DNA from: Ruminococcus flavefaciens
Lineage (GTDB): Bacteria > Bacillota > Clostridia > Oscillospirales > Ruminococcaceae
NCBI GenBank assembly: GCA_023667045.1
Contig: JAMPAU010000007.1
Coordinates: 1-64,000, forward strand
Direction of reading: 5' to 3'
Length of the DNA: 64,000 bases
Below are positions 1 through 8,712 of the stretch, one piece after another (position 1 is the stretch's first letter; each line of letters opens with the position of its first letter). The translations under genes and the position numbers were made by a program. The notes under the pieces are model-generated. The model made no database searches and was not told the origin of the DNA. It saw nothing but the letters and a program-made list of their open reading frames with translations.

Positions 1-1
1 G

Positions 2-29
2 AAAAAAGTCCGAATATTCGGACTTTTTT
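2..29. terminator. Palindromic terminator downstream of tRNA-Gln
   Basis: Perfect inverted repeat, a GTCCGAAT/ATTCGGAC stem flanked by A6 and T6, so it can terminate on either strand. It lies just downstream of the minus-strand tRNA-Gln gene and probably ends that transcript; it may also end a plus-strand gene lying left of the window. Confidence 0.85.
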
Positions 30-58
30 GCGGTGTCATCTATTTTGGTTCACCAATA

Positions 59-134
59 TGGTTGGGGTGCAGGGATTCGAACCCCGGAAGTGACGGAGTC
101 AGAGTCCGTTGCCTTACCGCTTGGCGACACCCCA
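59..134 (-). tRNA. tRNA-Gln (CTG anticodon)
   Basis: Read on the minus strand this folds as a full cloverleaf. The 7-bp acceptor stem TGGGGTG/CACCCCA is perfect, the T arm contains GGTTCGAATCC, and the anticodon stem ACGGA/TCCGT encloses loop CTCTGAC, giving anticodon CTG for glutamine. A discriminator A followed by an encoded CCA is present at positions 62-59. No pseudogene features were seen. Confidence 0.95.
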
Positions 135-237
135 GTGTCTTATGTGTGCTTCATTCAGCTTTTATATTATAGCACGTGTGCAAGCAAATGTCAATAGGTT
201 CAGAAATATTTTTTTCTTTTAATTATATCTGTCGGTA

Positions 238-266
238 TTGAAAAAAATATAAAATCATTATATAAT
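238..266 (+). promoter_or_regulatory. Vegetative promoter of the lipid kinase gene
   Basis: TTGAAA at 238-243 and TATAAT at 261-266 are separated by exactly 17 bases. The expected transcription start is about 16 bases before the AGGAGGA ribosome site and ATG of the following gene. Confidence 0.7.
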
Positions 267-288
267 AAGTATCAGGAGGATTTTTATT

Positions 289-1239
289 ATGATAAAGATA
301 TATCTTATTGTAAACCTTGTTGCCGGAAAAGCCATGATAAGCGAAAATCTCGGCAGTATTATAAATGAGTTCACCAAAATAGGCGGTGAAGTGACCGTAC
401 ACCCCACACAGAGCGGTCAAGACGCTTCTGACTGTGCATACTATGCCTGTGAAAATAATTTCGATATTATCGTATGTGCAGGAGGCGACGGCACTCTTAG
501 CCAGTGTCTGCAAGGCATAATGAAAAGCCAAAACCGCCTTACCGTCGGATATATTCCGGCAGGGTCTACAAACGACTTTGCACAGAGCCTTGACATTCCT
601 AAAAATATCATGGACGCTGTACACTGGATTATTGACGGAAAACCCACTAACTGTGATATAGGACGTTTCAATGACGATTACTTCACATATATCGCCGCTT
701 TCGGAGCATTCACCAATATAACATATGAAACCCCTCAGAGATTCAAAAATACTTTAGGTCATACGGCATATATCCTTAACGGTCTTATGCAACTTACAAG
801 TATACGCTCAAAACGCATGAGAATCGAATACGACGGAAACGTAATTGAAGATGATTTCCTTTTCGGTATGGTCACAAACTCCTCATCTGTTGCCGGACTT
901 CTTTCAATAAATGACTTCATGCTTGACGACGGAGTTTTTGAGGTTGTACTGATTAAAAAGCCTGCTAACCTTGCACAGCTTAACCAGATAGTCCGCTCTC
1001 TCCTCAACATATCAGAAGAAATCGACAGGGACTATATTAAATTCTTCCGGACAGAAAAAATTACTTTTACCTGTCTCGACGACGAACCGGCTACATGGAC
1101 AAGAGACGGCGAATACGGCGGTGATTCCATGCAGTGCGTAATATCAAACTGTCAGAAAGCAGTTTCATTCATGATATGCGACTGCGACGAAACAAAATTC
1201 ATGCATGAGGAAATAGTCATTCCTAAGGAAAAAAATTAA
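289..1239 (+). CDS. Diacylglycerol kinase-family lipid kinase (YegS/DgkB/BmrU type)
   Basis: Likely cytosolic, membrane-associated lipid kinase that phosphorylates diacylglycerol or a related lipid with ATP. The N-terminal half shows the family nucleotide-binding signatures: a starting VNLVAGK segment, CAGGDGTLSQCL around residues 63-74 (the GGDGT loop), and GYIPAGSTNDFAQSL shortly after. The C-terminal half fits the all-beta lipid-binding domain. Length 316 aa is normal for the family, and the ATG has a good AGGAGGA site. The substrate cannot be read from sequence: B. subtilis DgkB recycles diacylglycerol from lipoteichoic acid synthesis, whereas BmrU has no clear substrate. Family call firm, substrate open. 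Confidence 0.85.
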   Translation: MIKIYLIVNLVAGKAMISENLGSIINEFTKIGGEVTVHPTQSGQDASDCAYYACENNFDIIVCAGGDGTLSQCLQGIMKSQNRLTVGYIPAGSTNDFAQSLDIPKNIMDAVHWIIDGKPTNCDIGRFNDDYFTYIAAFGAFTNITYETPQRFKNTLGHTAYILNGLMQLTSIRSKRMRIEYDGNVIEDDFLFGMVTNSSSVAGLLSINDFMLDDGVFEVVLIKKPANLAQLNQIVRSLLNISEEIDRDYIKFFRTEKITFTCLDDEPATWTRDGEYGGDSMQCVISNCQKAVSFMICDCDETKFMHEEIVIPKEKN

Positions 1240-1321
1240 AAATAATTCAGTAAAAAATGTCCTTTTGTGATACTATTATCCGAATATATTACTGTATAAA
1301 AAAAGAAAGGAAAAATTTTTC

Positions 1322-2830
1322 ATGAAGACAAACAAAAAAATTATGCTGTGTGCTGTCATGACTGCATTCGGTCTTGTTTCAGCAGTACCGACGGCAGTAT
1401 ATGCAGATAGTTCCGCAAAATCAGAATGGTTTACGGACGAAAACGGTCGTATCTTCTATTATGCTGAAGACGGCAGTTATCTTACCGGCGAGCAGGAAAT
1501 AGACGGCGAAAAATACCTTTTTTCTGCTAACGGCGTTCTCAAAACAGGTTGGAGAACTGTAGACGGTCAGAGACGTTATTACGACCAAAAGACAGGAAAA
1601 ACTGTCTCCGGCTGGTTTGAATACTGCGGACAGAAATATTACATCGACAACGAAAACGGAAAAGTTACAGGATTTTTCAAGGACGATAACGGCACATCGC
1701 ACCTCATGTCTGACAAAGGCGTGGAAATCACAGAACAGGGTTTTACAGAATACAGCGGTAAAACCTATTACATAGATGAAGACGGTAAATTTGCCTCTGG
1801 AAAAACCAGCATTGACGGTAACACATACTGCTTTGATGTAAATTTAGGCTATATGCTTACGGACGGTTTTGTTGAGGGAAACGACGAGGTATTCTATTTA
1901 AGCGAAGACGGTAAAGCCGTGACGGGTTGGCAGGATATTGATGACTATACACGTTATTTCAAGGAAGACGGCGTTATGTCACGTGGCATAACAGAAATAG
2001 ACGGAAAAAAATATTTCTTCTCTGAGACAGACGGTGCTATGCGTGTTTCAGCCTGGGCAAAGTCTACATCTGATAATTCCGTATATTACTGCGGAGAAGA
2101 CGGCGTATGTGTCATGGGGTGGCAGGATATAGACGGTCTGCCATACTATTTCAATGAGGACTGCACACGTGCAACAGGTCTTGTTACTATAGACGGCGAC
2201 GGAACATATTTCCTTGACGAAAACGGCGTTATGCTTTCCGGCTGGCAGACTGTAAACAATCACCAGTGCTATTTTCTGCCGGACGGTAAAATGGCTTTTG
2301 GCTGGCTGACCATAGACGGCGATGAATATTTTTTCAATAATTATGGAATAATGGAAACAAACACTACCATAGACGGAAAAGTAATCGGCGAGGACGGAAA
2401 AGTAAAACCACTCTCAGAAGTACAACAGAAAGCTAATTCCGTAATCGCACAGATAGGCACAAGCACAGAGGCTATATTCAATTTCGTAAGAAACAACAAC
2501 AAATACAGCTTTATAGAACAGACAAAAACACAGGCACAAATTGAGTCTATCGGCTGGTCTTATTTCGCAAACTATGCATTCAATAACCGCTTTGTAGTAT
2601 GCTATTACTTTGCCGCTATAACTGACGTTCTTCTGAAACAAGCCGGCTGGGAATCGAGAATAGTTCACGGCACAGGCACAGGCACTGGCGACCACTACTG
2701 GAATGAAATAAATGTAAACGGCACATGGTACTGCATTGATACGTGCAACGGCTACAATATGGTAAGTTTCAGCTATCTGCAATCTAAAAACTATACATTC
2801 TACAATTATGTATATCCTACATATAACTGA
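1322..2830 (+). CDS. Secreted cell-wall-binding repeat protein with C-terminal transglutaminase-like domain
   Basis: 502 aa with an N-terminal signal peptide (cleavage plausible after VYA). Residues about 40-360 are an array of roughly 20-residue aromatic/glycine repeats (G-W-x-x-x-D/G-x-x-Y/F-Y), the choline/glucan-binding CW_binding_1 type that attaches proteins to wall polymers. Residues about 370-500 resemble a transglutaminase/papain-like fold: a cysteine in FVVCYYFAA, a histidine in GDHYWNEI and an aspartate in CIDTCNGY form the expected Cys-His-Asp order. It may be a peptidase or cross-linking enzyme held at the wall. First of a co-directional envelope run (1.3-8.6 kb) without evident terminators. 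Domain calls good; activity inferred. Confidence 0.75.
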   Translation: MKTNKKIMLCAVMTAFGLVSAVPTAVYADSSAKSEWFTDENGRIFYYAEDGSYLTGEQEIDGEKYLFSANGVLKTGWRTVDGQRRYYDQKTGKTVSGWFEYCGQKYYIDNENGKVTGFFKDDNGTSHLMSDKGVEITEQGFTEYSGKTYYIDEDGKFASGKTSIDGNTYCFDVNLGYMLTDGFVEGNDEVFYLSEDGKAVTGWQDIDDYTRYFKEDGVMSRGITEIDGKKYFFSETDGAMRVSAWAKSTSDNSVYYCGEDGVCVMGWQDIDGLPYYFNEDCTRATGLVTIDGDGTYFLDENGVMLSGWQTVNNHQCYFLPDGKMAFGWLTIDGDEYFFNNYGIMETNTTIDGKVIGEDGKVKPLSEVQQKANSVIAQIGTSTEAIFNFVRNNNKYSFIEQTKTQAQIESIGWSYFANYAFNNRFVVCYYFAAITDVLLKQAGWESRIVHGTGTGTGDHYWNEINVNGTWYCIDTCNGYNMVSFSYLQSKNYTFYNYVYPTYN

Positions 2831-2879
2831 TTATAAATTATATGAATATATCTATTTAAAATAACGGAGGAAAATTATT

Positions 2880-3704
2880 ATGAATACAAAAGCTTTACTG
2901 GTTGCAACCGCTACACTGCTTGCACTTTCGGCAGTATCGTGCGGAAAAGACGATACTGAAGATTCTTCTGTAAGCATTTCACTCAGCGAAGAACAGACAG
3001 CTACCAAAGAAACTTCCGAAGAAGCTACAACACAGACGGAAACTACTACTACAGAAACTTCCACTGATACTACTACTACTTCAGCAGTGTCCGGAACTGA
3101 AACCACTACTGTTACAACTGTATCAGATTCAGCAACAACAACCGATACGGCTATCTCTGCAACAACCGCAACCGCTGAAACGTCTCAGACAGAAGAAACA
3201 ACTCAATCCGAACAACAGGAACAGCCCACCGAAAACAATACTCCTACAGAAGAAACACCTCAAGAAACTCAGCAACCCGAAACTACCTCTCCTGCCGAAG
3301 ATTCACCTCAGCCCGAACCTACAGAAGTTAAATTCAGCATTGATAACCTGCTCAGTGACGCTTCCGGCATAATTTCAGCTCTTGGCACTCCCGAATACTC
3401 CGGACAGGGTGCAGCCTGCACAAACAACGGAAATGAGGTTAAAATATACCAGTATAGCGGACTTGAAATACAGTGCTATATCGACGGTGACAAGGAATAT
3501 ATCTTCCAGATTACAATCACAAACGACAAATACCAGACCAGCAACGGCATAACAACCGGCAATACCCGTGCAGATGTTGAATCCGCATACGGCACAGGTG
3601 AAGAAAGCGGTAGCTATACCATTTATTATTCCGGTGACAAAGAAATGGATATACAGTACAGCGATGATACTGTAGTTTCGATTTTATTCTATACACAAGT
3701 ATAA
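2880..3704 (+). CDS. Lipoprotein with Thr/Glu-rich linker and small C-terminal domain
   Basis: 274 aa. The N-terminus carries a signal peptide and lipobox (ALSAVSC), so Cys21 should be lipidated and the protein held on the outer membrane face. Residues about 30-145 are a low-complexity Thr/Glu/Gln/Pro linker. The last 130 residues form a compact domain beginning at FSIDNLLSDASG, with a G-x-T-R-A-D-V-E-S-A-Y-G segment seen in many small Firmicute lipoproteins of unknown function. Strong CGGAGGA ribosome site; 49 bases after the previous gene and 16 before the MBOAT gene, so probably co-transcribed. Function not recognised. Confidence 0.7.
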   Translation: MNTKALLVATATLLALSAVSCGKDDTEDSSVSISLSEEQTATKETSEEATTQTETTTTETSTDTTTTSAVSGTETTTVTTVSDSATTTDTAISATTATAETSQTEETTQSEQQEQPTENNTPTEETPQETQQPETTSPAEDSPQPEPTEVKFSIDNLLSDASGIISALGTPEYSGQGAACTNNGNEVKIYQYSGLEIQCYIDGDKEYIFQITITNDKYQTSNGITTGNTRADVESAYGTGEESGSYTIYYSGDKEMDIQYSDDTVVSILFYTQV

Positions 3705-3720
3705 AAAGGAGGAACTGTCT

Positions 3721-5127
3721 TTGGTATTCAGCAGTCCCGTATTCCTGTTTATATTTTTAACGTCGGTGTATATACTCAGCCGTATAATACCGACAATCAC
3801 GGCTAAAAACATTCTTCTGCTTGTTTTCAGCCTTGCATTCTACACCTACGGAGAACCAAAAGCAATAGTCCTTATGATTATTTCAATAGCCATGAACTAT
3901 ATTTTTGGTCTCTCAATGAAAGAAACAAACAAGTCAAGAAAAGCGGTTCTCGTGGTAAGCGTAACCGCTAATCTGCTTATGCTCGGAATTTTCAAGTATG
4001 CCGGATTCGGTGCGGAAATGCTCGACCGACTGCCATTCCTCAGTATGAGTATTCCGGATATAGCACTGCCTATAGGAATATCTTTCTATACATTTCAGGC
4101 TATGTCATATGTCATTGACGCTTACAAAGAACCACGATACATTCAGAAAAACCCATACAAGCTTGCACTGTATATAACTTTTTTCCCACAGCTTGTGGCA
4201 GGTCCTATTGTAAAGTACTATGACTTTGCAGACCAGATAGACCACAGAACAATCACCCCCGAAAAGACAGCTCAGGGCATAAGGCGTTTTATAACCGGAC
4301 TTTCAAAAAAACTTTTAATTGCCAACACTATGGCTATTACCGCTGACTTTGTTTACGGACTTGAAACAGACAGTCTTTCCGCACCGCTTGCATGGCTTGG
4401 GGCTGTATCATATATGATGCAGATTTTCTTTGATTTCAGCGGTTACAGCGATATGGCGATAGGTCTCGGAAAGATGTTTGGCTTTGATTTCCGTGAAAAC
4501 TTCAACTATCCTTACATATCGGGAAGTATGCAGGAATTTTGGCGTAGGTGGCATATTTCCGTATCTACATGGTTTAAGGAGTATTTATATATTCCTCTCG
4601 GCGGAAACAGAAAAGGCAAAGTCCGCACGGCATTCAACAAGCTTTTTGTTTTCTTCTGTACTGGACTATGGCATGGTGCAAGCCTTAACTTCATTGTATG
4701 GGGACTTATAAACGGTGCTTTTATGATGCTTGAATCCTACAAAATCATAAACACTGAAAAATGGTTAAGACCTTTCAGACACATATATACACTCCTTGTA
4801 ACTCTGCTTGCGTTTGTATTTTTCAGAGCGGAAAATATCTCAACCGCCTGTGGATATATCGGCAGAATGTTCAGTCTGTCTGGCAATACCTCTGAGAATA
4901 AGTCGCTTTTCCTAATACAGCTTACGCCCATGTATGTTATAATGTTAGTACTTGCCTGTGTATTTTCAGTACCAGTGTGGCAGAAAGTACGGAGCAGAAT
5001 AAAATCTGAAAAGATAATATCAGCCGGAGAGGTATGTTCTTACGGCGTATCGCTTATACTGCTTGTTGTCTGTATATTCACACTTTCGTCGTCGTCGTAT
5101 AATCCGTTTATTTACTTCAGATTCTGA
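3721..5127 (+). CDS. MBOAT-family O-acyltransferase (AlgI/DltB-like)
   Basis: 468-aa polytopic membrane protein that would move acetyl groups across the membrane for O-acetylation of an extracellular polysaccharide. Conserved MBOAT segments are visible: PIGISFYTFQAMSYV, the FFPQLVAGPI motif, SMQEFWRRWHISVSTW and TGLWHGASLNFIVWG, which carries the invariant histidine. The start is TTG at 3721, chosen because AAAGGAGG ends eight bases upstream and no ATG fits. The next gene is a DHHW/AlgJ-like partner, the usual pair in alginate- and cellulose-type acetylation systems. The acceptor polymer is unknown; no glycan synthase sits beside it. Confidence 0.9.
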   Translation: MVFSSPVFLFIFLTSVYILSRIIPTITAKNILLLVFSLAFYTYGEPKAIVLMIISIAMNYIFGLSMKETNKSRKAVLVVSVTANLLMLGIFKYAGFGAEMLDRLPFLSMSIPDIALPIGISFYTFQAMSYVIDAYKEPRYIQKNPYKLALYITFFPQLVAGPIVKYYDFADQIDHRTITPEKTAQGIRRFITGLSKKLLIANTMAITADFVYGLETDSLSAPLAWLGAVSYMMQIFFDFSGYSDMAIGLGKMFGFDFRENFNYPYISGSMQEFWRRWHISVSTWFKEYLYIPLGGNRKGKVRTAFNKLFVFFCTGLWHGASLNFIVWGLINGAFMMLESYKIINTEKWLRPFRHIYTLLVTLLAFVFFRAENISTACGYIGRMFSLSGNTSENKSLFLIQLTPMYVIMLVLACVFSVPVWQKVRSRIKSEKIISAGEVCSYGVSLILLVVCIFTLSSSSYNPFIYFRF

Positions 5128-5138
5128 CGGAGGTGCTT

Positions 5139-6533
5139 ATGAAAAAAAATATTCTATATAAAATTTATTCAGCGGTATTTGTCGGTATATGCCTTGTGCC
5201 GTCTGTTTTAATGCCTTTCGTCAAGTCAGATACTTCCGGCGAAAAACGCAAGCTATCGGAAATTCCGGAAATAAAAAATGAAGACGGCAGTATAAACTTT
5301 GAATACTTTGACGAATTTGAAACATATTTTTCAGAGCATTTCGCATTCCGCCAACAGCTTGTAACTCTTGATGGTTTGCTGAAATCAAAACTTTTCGGGA
5401 CTTCTCCTAACAAAGATGTTATTGTGGGCAAAGACGGCTGGTTATATTACGGCGAAACTATAAACGATTTTCTGAATATAAATTCCCTCAGCGACAGGGG
5501 CATAAACAACATAAAAAACAACCTCGAAATCATAAACGACTACTGCACAGAAAATGATGTACAGTTTGTATTTACAATAGCACCTAATAAAAATTCCGTC
5601 TATCCGGAGCATATGCCGTCCAACTACTCCCCTGCCGGAAATGCCAACAACTATGAAAGACTTTCAGCACTGCTTGATGAAGACTTCCCGTACTGCGACA
5701 TGAAAGAAGTTATTCTGAATACAGATGCAAGCATTCCGCTGTATCACAAAAAGGACACCCACTGGAATAATTTAGGGGCATATGCCGGTCATGCACGTCT
5801 CATGGAAATGCTCGGCAAAGAAAAATGTCCCTCTGGAAACTGGACTGTAAGAAACGACCGCAAGGGCGATTTGGCGGAAATGATTTACCCCTCTGCCAAA
5901 GCCAACGACACACAGGCATACAGCGACTATAATTTCAGATACCAGTACCTCGGACGTTTCAAATCCTTTGATGATATGTCAATAAAGACTTTCTGTGATG
6001 GCAAAAACGGCAGTCTCCTTATGTTCCGTGATTCTTACGGCGAAGCGATACTTCCATTTATAGCTGAATGTTTCGGACAGGCTGAATTTACACGTACAGT
6101 CCCCTATCGTCTCGACAATATCGGAAACGGCGGTGCGGATAACGTTATACTTGAAATAGTCGAAAGAAATATACCCAATCTACAGAAATATGCTCCGTTA
6201 ATGCCTGCTCCGGTTGTCAACAGTCTGAATTTCAAGAATCTTGAGGTATGCGAAGATATTACTGTAAAATACCAGGAAAACGGAAACTATATGCATATTT
6301 TCGGCGAACTCGGCGACGGTTTCTTTAAATCGGACAGCACGGAAATATACGTCACTGCAAATGGCGTTACCTACAGGGCTTTCAATGCCTTTGAAGACAA
6401 GCTACTTGAACGTGACGGCGAAACAAGCGATAACGGCTTTTCACTGTATATCCCAAAGGATTCCGGAGTTTCGCCGGAAAATATAACAGTCATATCCATA
6501 AGTGACGACGGCACAGCAGTATCGTCGCAATAA
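5139..6533 (+). CDS. DHHW-family (AlgJ/AlgX-like) SGNH acetylation partner
   Basis: 464 aa with one N-terminal membrane anchor and an extracellular SGNH-hydrolase-like domain. The hallmark is KKDTHWNNLGAYAGH (catalytic D-x-H-W) around residue 210; the LMFRDSYGEA segment near residue 290 supplies the serine block. These proteins accept acetyl groups from the MBOAT partner and place them on a polysaccharide. The start is ATG 5139: an in-frame GTG at 5133 overlaps the GGAGG ribosome site (5129-5133) and cannot be used efficiently. Twelve bases separate it from the MBOAT stop, so the two are translationally close. Confidence 0.85.
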   Translation: MKKNILYKIYSAVFVGICLVPSVLMPFVKSDTSGEKRKLSEIPEIKNEDGSINFEYFDEFETYFSEHFAFRQQLVTLDGLLKSKLFGTSPNKDVIVGKDGWLYYGETINDFLNINSLSDRGINNIKNNLEIINDYCTENDVQFVFTIAPNKNSVYPEHMPSNYSPAGNANNYERLSALLDEDFPYCDMKEVILNTDASIPLYHKKDTHWNNLGAYAGHARLMEMLGKEKCPSGNWTVRNDRKGDLAEMIYPSAKANDTQAYSDYNFRYQYLGRFKSFDDMSIKTFCDGKNGSLLMFRDSYGEAILPFIAECFGQAEFTRTVPYRLDNIGNGGADNVILEIVERNIPNLQKYAPLMPAPVVNSLNFKNLEVCEDITVKYQENGNYMHIFGELGDGFFKSDSTEIYVTANGVTYRAFNAFEDKLLERDGETSDNGFSLYIPKDSGVSPENITVISISDDGTAVSSQ

Positions 6534-6548
6534 GAAAGGATTATTTTT

Positions 6549-8627
6549 ATGAAAAAAACAAAAATCATGGCAGTTGTTTCTGCTTTGGCACTCTCGTCAA
6601 CGTCTGTATTCTGCGTATCGCTGAATGCATTGGCTGAAAACTCCTCAGTATATGAAGATTTCAATGCAAATGACGTTAACGGCACAGTTACTGTAAATAT
6701 TCCGGACAGCATGACGGCAGAAATAAAAATAAATTTTACTTCTCCAGAAGTTCTTGACGAACCTTATTATATCACAAATGCTGTCGGCGGTAAATCATAC
6801 TCATTCGATATAGAGGGCAGAGACTCAACTGAAGAAGATTACAGAAACTATACCCTCGTTGTTGCACTTAAAAGCACAGAATATGACAATACTGTTGTTT
6901 ATACCGATACTTTCAATGTACCGGACGGTAACGACCACCCAGACAGTTTTATGAAATGTACATATAATTTTTCAATTGATGAAAACCTGTCCGGCAACGA
7001 ATGGGATATTATTTCAGAAAGCAAAACTGAAAAAAATATAGCTGTGAATTTCAGTTCATTCAAAACAGGCGACCTAAACGATGACGGCATTGTTGACGCT
7101 GTTGACGCTTCTATAGTTCTTACAGAATATGCCATACTCTCTACCGACGGAGAAGGAACTTTCACCGACAGACAAAAGCTTGCCGGAGACGTAAACAAAG
7201 ATAACATAATTGACGCTGTTGACGCTTCTCAGATACAAGTATATTATGCAGAAATGTCAACAGGCGGTAATCCCTCATGGGATATTGCAGAACCCCCGAA
7301 AACAACCACCTCTGTATCATCTTCCTCTACATCAACTACCACAACAAGCACAACCGCCCCTACTGAAAGTACTACGTCCACAACTACAACAAGTACCACT
7401 ACTGTTCCGGCAGTTGACTACTCATCATATATGGAATCTATACAGATACTTCAGGGCAGTTATGACGATACAATCGTATACCATGACTATTTTATATATG
7501 ACTTAAACAGCGACGGCGTTTATGAACTTATAACCGAAATGGGTACTTGCGAGGCTGATAATAAATATTCAGTTTACAGCATGAAAGGCAGTGAAATGAT
7601 ATTTGCCGGAGACATCAGTGCGGCACACAGCCAGTTATGCGAAAAAGACGGAACACTCTATAAAAATGAAGCATTTATGAGCCACCAAACTATCGACCTC
7701 ATATCCCTCGAAGACGACAAGATAATTACTGAAACAATATATGACAAGCAAACTGACGATTATATCAGCTATGGCACTCCCATTAAATCTTACGACTGGA
7801 GCGATATGTCCGGACTTGACAGCATAATGAATAATCCTCCTCAAACTACTACCTCAAAAAGCACTACAACAAGTACAACAACAAGCACCACCACTACTAC
7901 TTCCACGACAACAACCGCTACTACTGATATTTCACAGGAAAGTCTTGATTCTGCTATGAAAAAAGCTGTTATTAATGATGAAGTCATACGTGACCCTAAA
8001 TACTGTTATGCAGATGTGAACGGCGACAATATACCAGAGCTTTTTATAAACGGCGAGCGTTTATCCGGACAATGTATCAGTATATTCGCTTATAAGGACG
8101 GAGAGTTTACCGACACAGGCAAGTGGGGCAACGAAATATATATCTGTCATGAAAAGAATCTTTTAAAAGTAAAAGCTTATGAGGGAGCAGAAGTTAACCT
8201 TATTTACAGTATGTCAGAAGACGGAAACCTTGAATTAACTGATTCCTTGTCAATATACAACGAAGAATACTATCACGGTGATGAAAAAATAAGCCAGTCA
8301 GAATACAATACAATAATAGCAGAATATGACGCTATGTCATGGACTGAACTTGAATACAGCCAAGTGCCTTTATATGAGGACCGCCCGAATATTGAAAACG
8401 CACCCTCAGATATGGTTTACTATTCCGTGCCAATAAACGCTACAGTAAATGTAGAATCCGGCGGTCTCAATATGCGTACCGGAGCAGGCACAAACTATAG
8501 TGTTATTACAATTCTTCCGGAAAATGCTGATATTAAAATTATTGGTGAGAGCAGTGACTGGTACTATATCATATACAACGACACAAGCTATGGCTATGTA
8601 AGTGCAGATTATGTAAGCATAAATTAA
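6549..8627 (+). CDS. Secreted dockerin protein with C-terminal SH3b domain
   Basis: 692 aa. Signal peptide (VFCVSLNALA), then a beta-rich domain to about residue 170. A dockerin follows (about 175-240) with two calcium-binding repeats, GDLNDDGIVDAVDAS and GDVNKDNIIDAVDAS, ending in YYAEMSTGG. After a Thr/Ser linker comes a domain at 285-425, a second Thr linker, another domain (about 450-615) with the calcium-loop-like segment DVNGDNIPELF, and a bacterial SH3 domain (NVESGGLNMRTGAGTNYSV...) that could bind peptidoglycan. No catalytic domain is recognised. The dockerin resembles the ScaB/CttA dockerins in this window more than the mannanase dockerin. Fifteen bases downstream of the DHHW gene, probably the same transcript. 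Confidence 0.8.
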   Translation: MKKTKIMAVVSALALSSTSVFCVSLNALAENSSVYEDFNANDVNGTVTVNIPDSMTAEIKINFTSPEVLDEPYYITNAVGGKSYSFDIEGRDSTEEDYRNYTLVVALKSTEYDNTVVYTDTFNVPDGNDHPDSFMKCTYNFSIDENLSGNEWDIISESKTEKNIAVNFSSFKTGDLNDDGIVDAVDASIVLTEYAILSTDGEGTFTDRQKLAGDVNKDNIIDAVDASQIQVYYAEMSTGGNPSWDIAEPPKTTTSVSSSSTSTTTTSTTAPTESTTSTTTTSTTTVPAVDYSSYMESIQILQGSYDDTIVYHDYFIYDLNSDGVYELITEMGTCEADNKYSVYSMKGSEMIFAGDISAAHSQLCEKDGTLYKNEAFMSHQTIDLISLEDDKIITETIYDKQTDDYISYGTPIKSYDWSDMSGLDSIMNNPPQTTTSKSTTTSTTTSTTTTTSTTTTATTDISQESLDSAMKKAVINDEVIRDPKYCYADVNGDNIPELFINGERLSGQCISIFAYKDGEFTDTGKWGNEIYICHEKNLLKVKAYEGAEVNLIYSMSEDGNLELTDSLSIYNEEYYHGDEKISQSEYNTIIAEYDAMSWTELEYSQVPLYEDRPNIENAPSDMVYYSVPINATVNVESGGLNMRTGAGTNYSVITILPENADIKIIGESSDWYYIIYNDTSYGYVSADYVSIN

Positions 8628-8637
8628 AAAATCATGT

Positions 8638-8666
8638 TGACTAACTCCGGAAAAGAGAGTATAATA
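8638..8666 (+). promoter_or_regulatory. Promoter of the lipoprotein PBP gene
   Basis: TTGACT at 8638-8643 and TATAAT at 8661-8666 with a 17-base spacer, just downstream of the SH3/dockerin gene stop. It lets the PBP gene be expressed separately from the upstream envelope run. Confidence 0.75.
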
Positions 8667-8712
8667 AATTCATGAACAAATTACAAAGACAGACAAAAGG
8701 CGGTAATTAATT

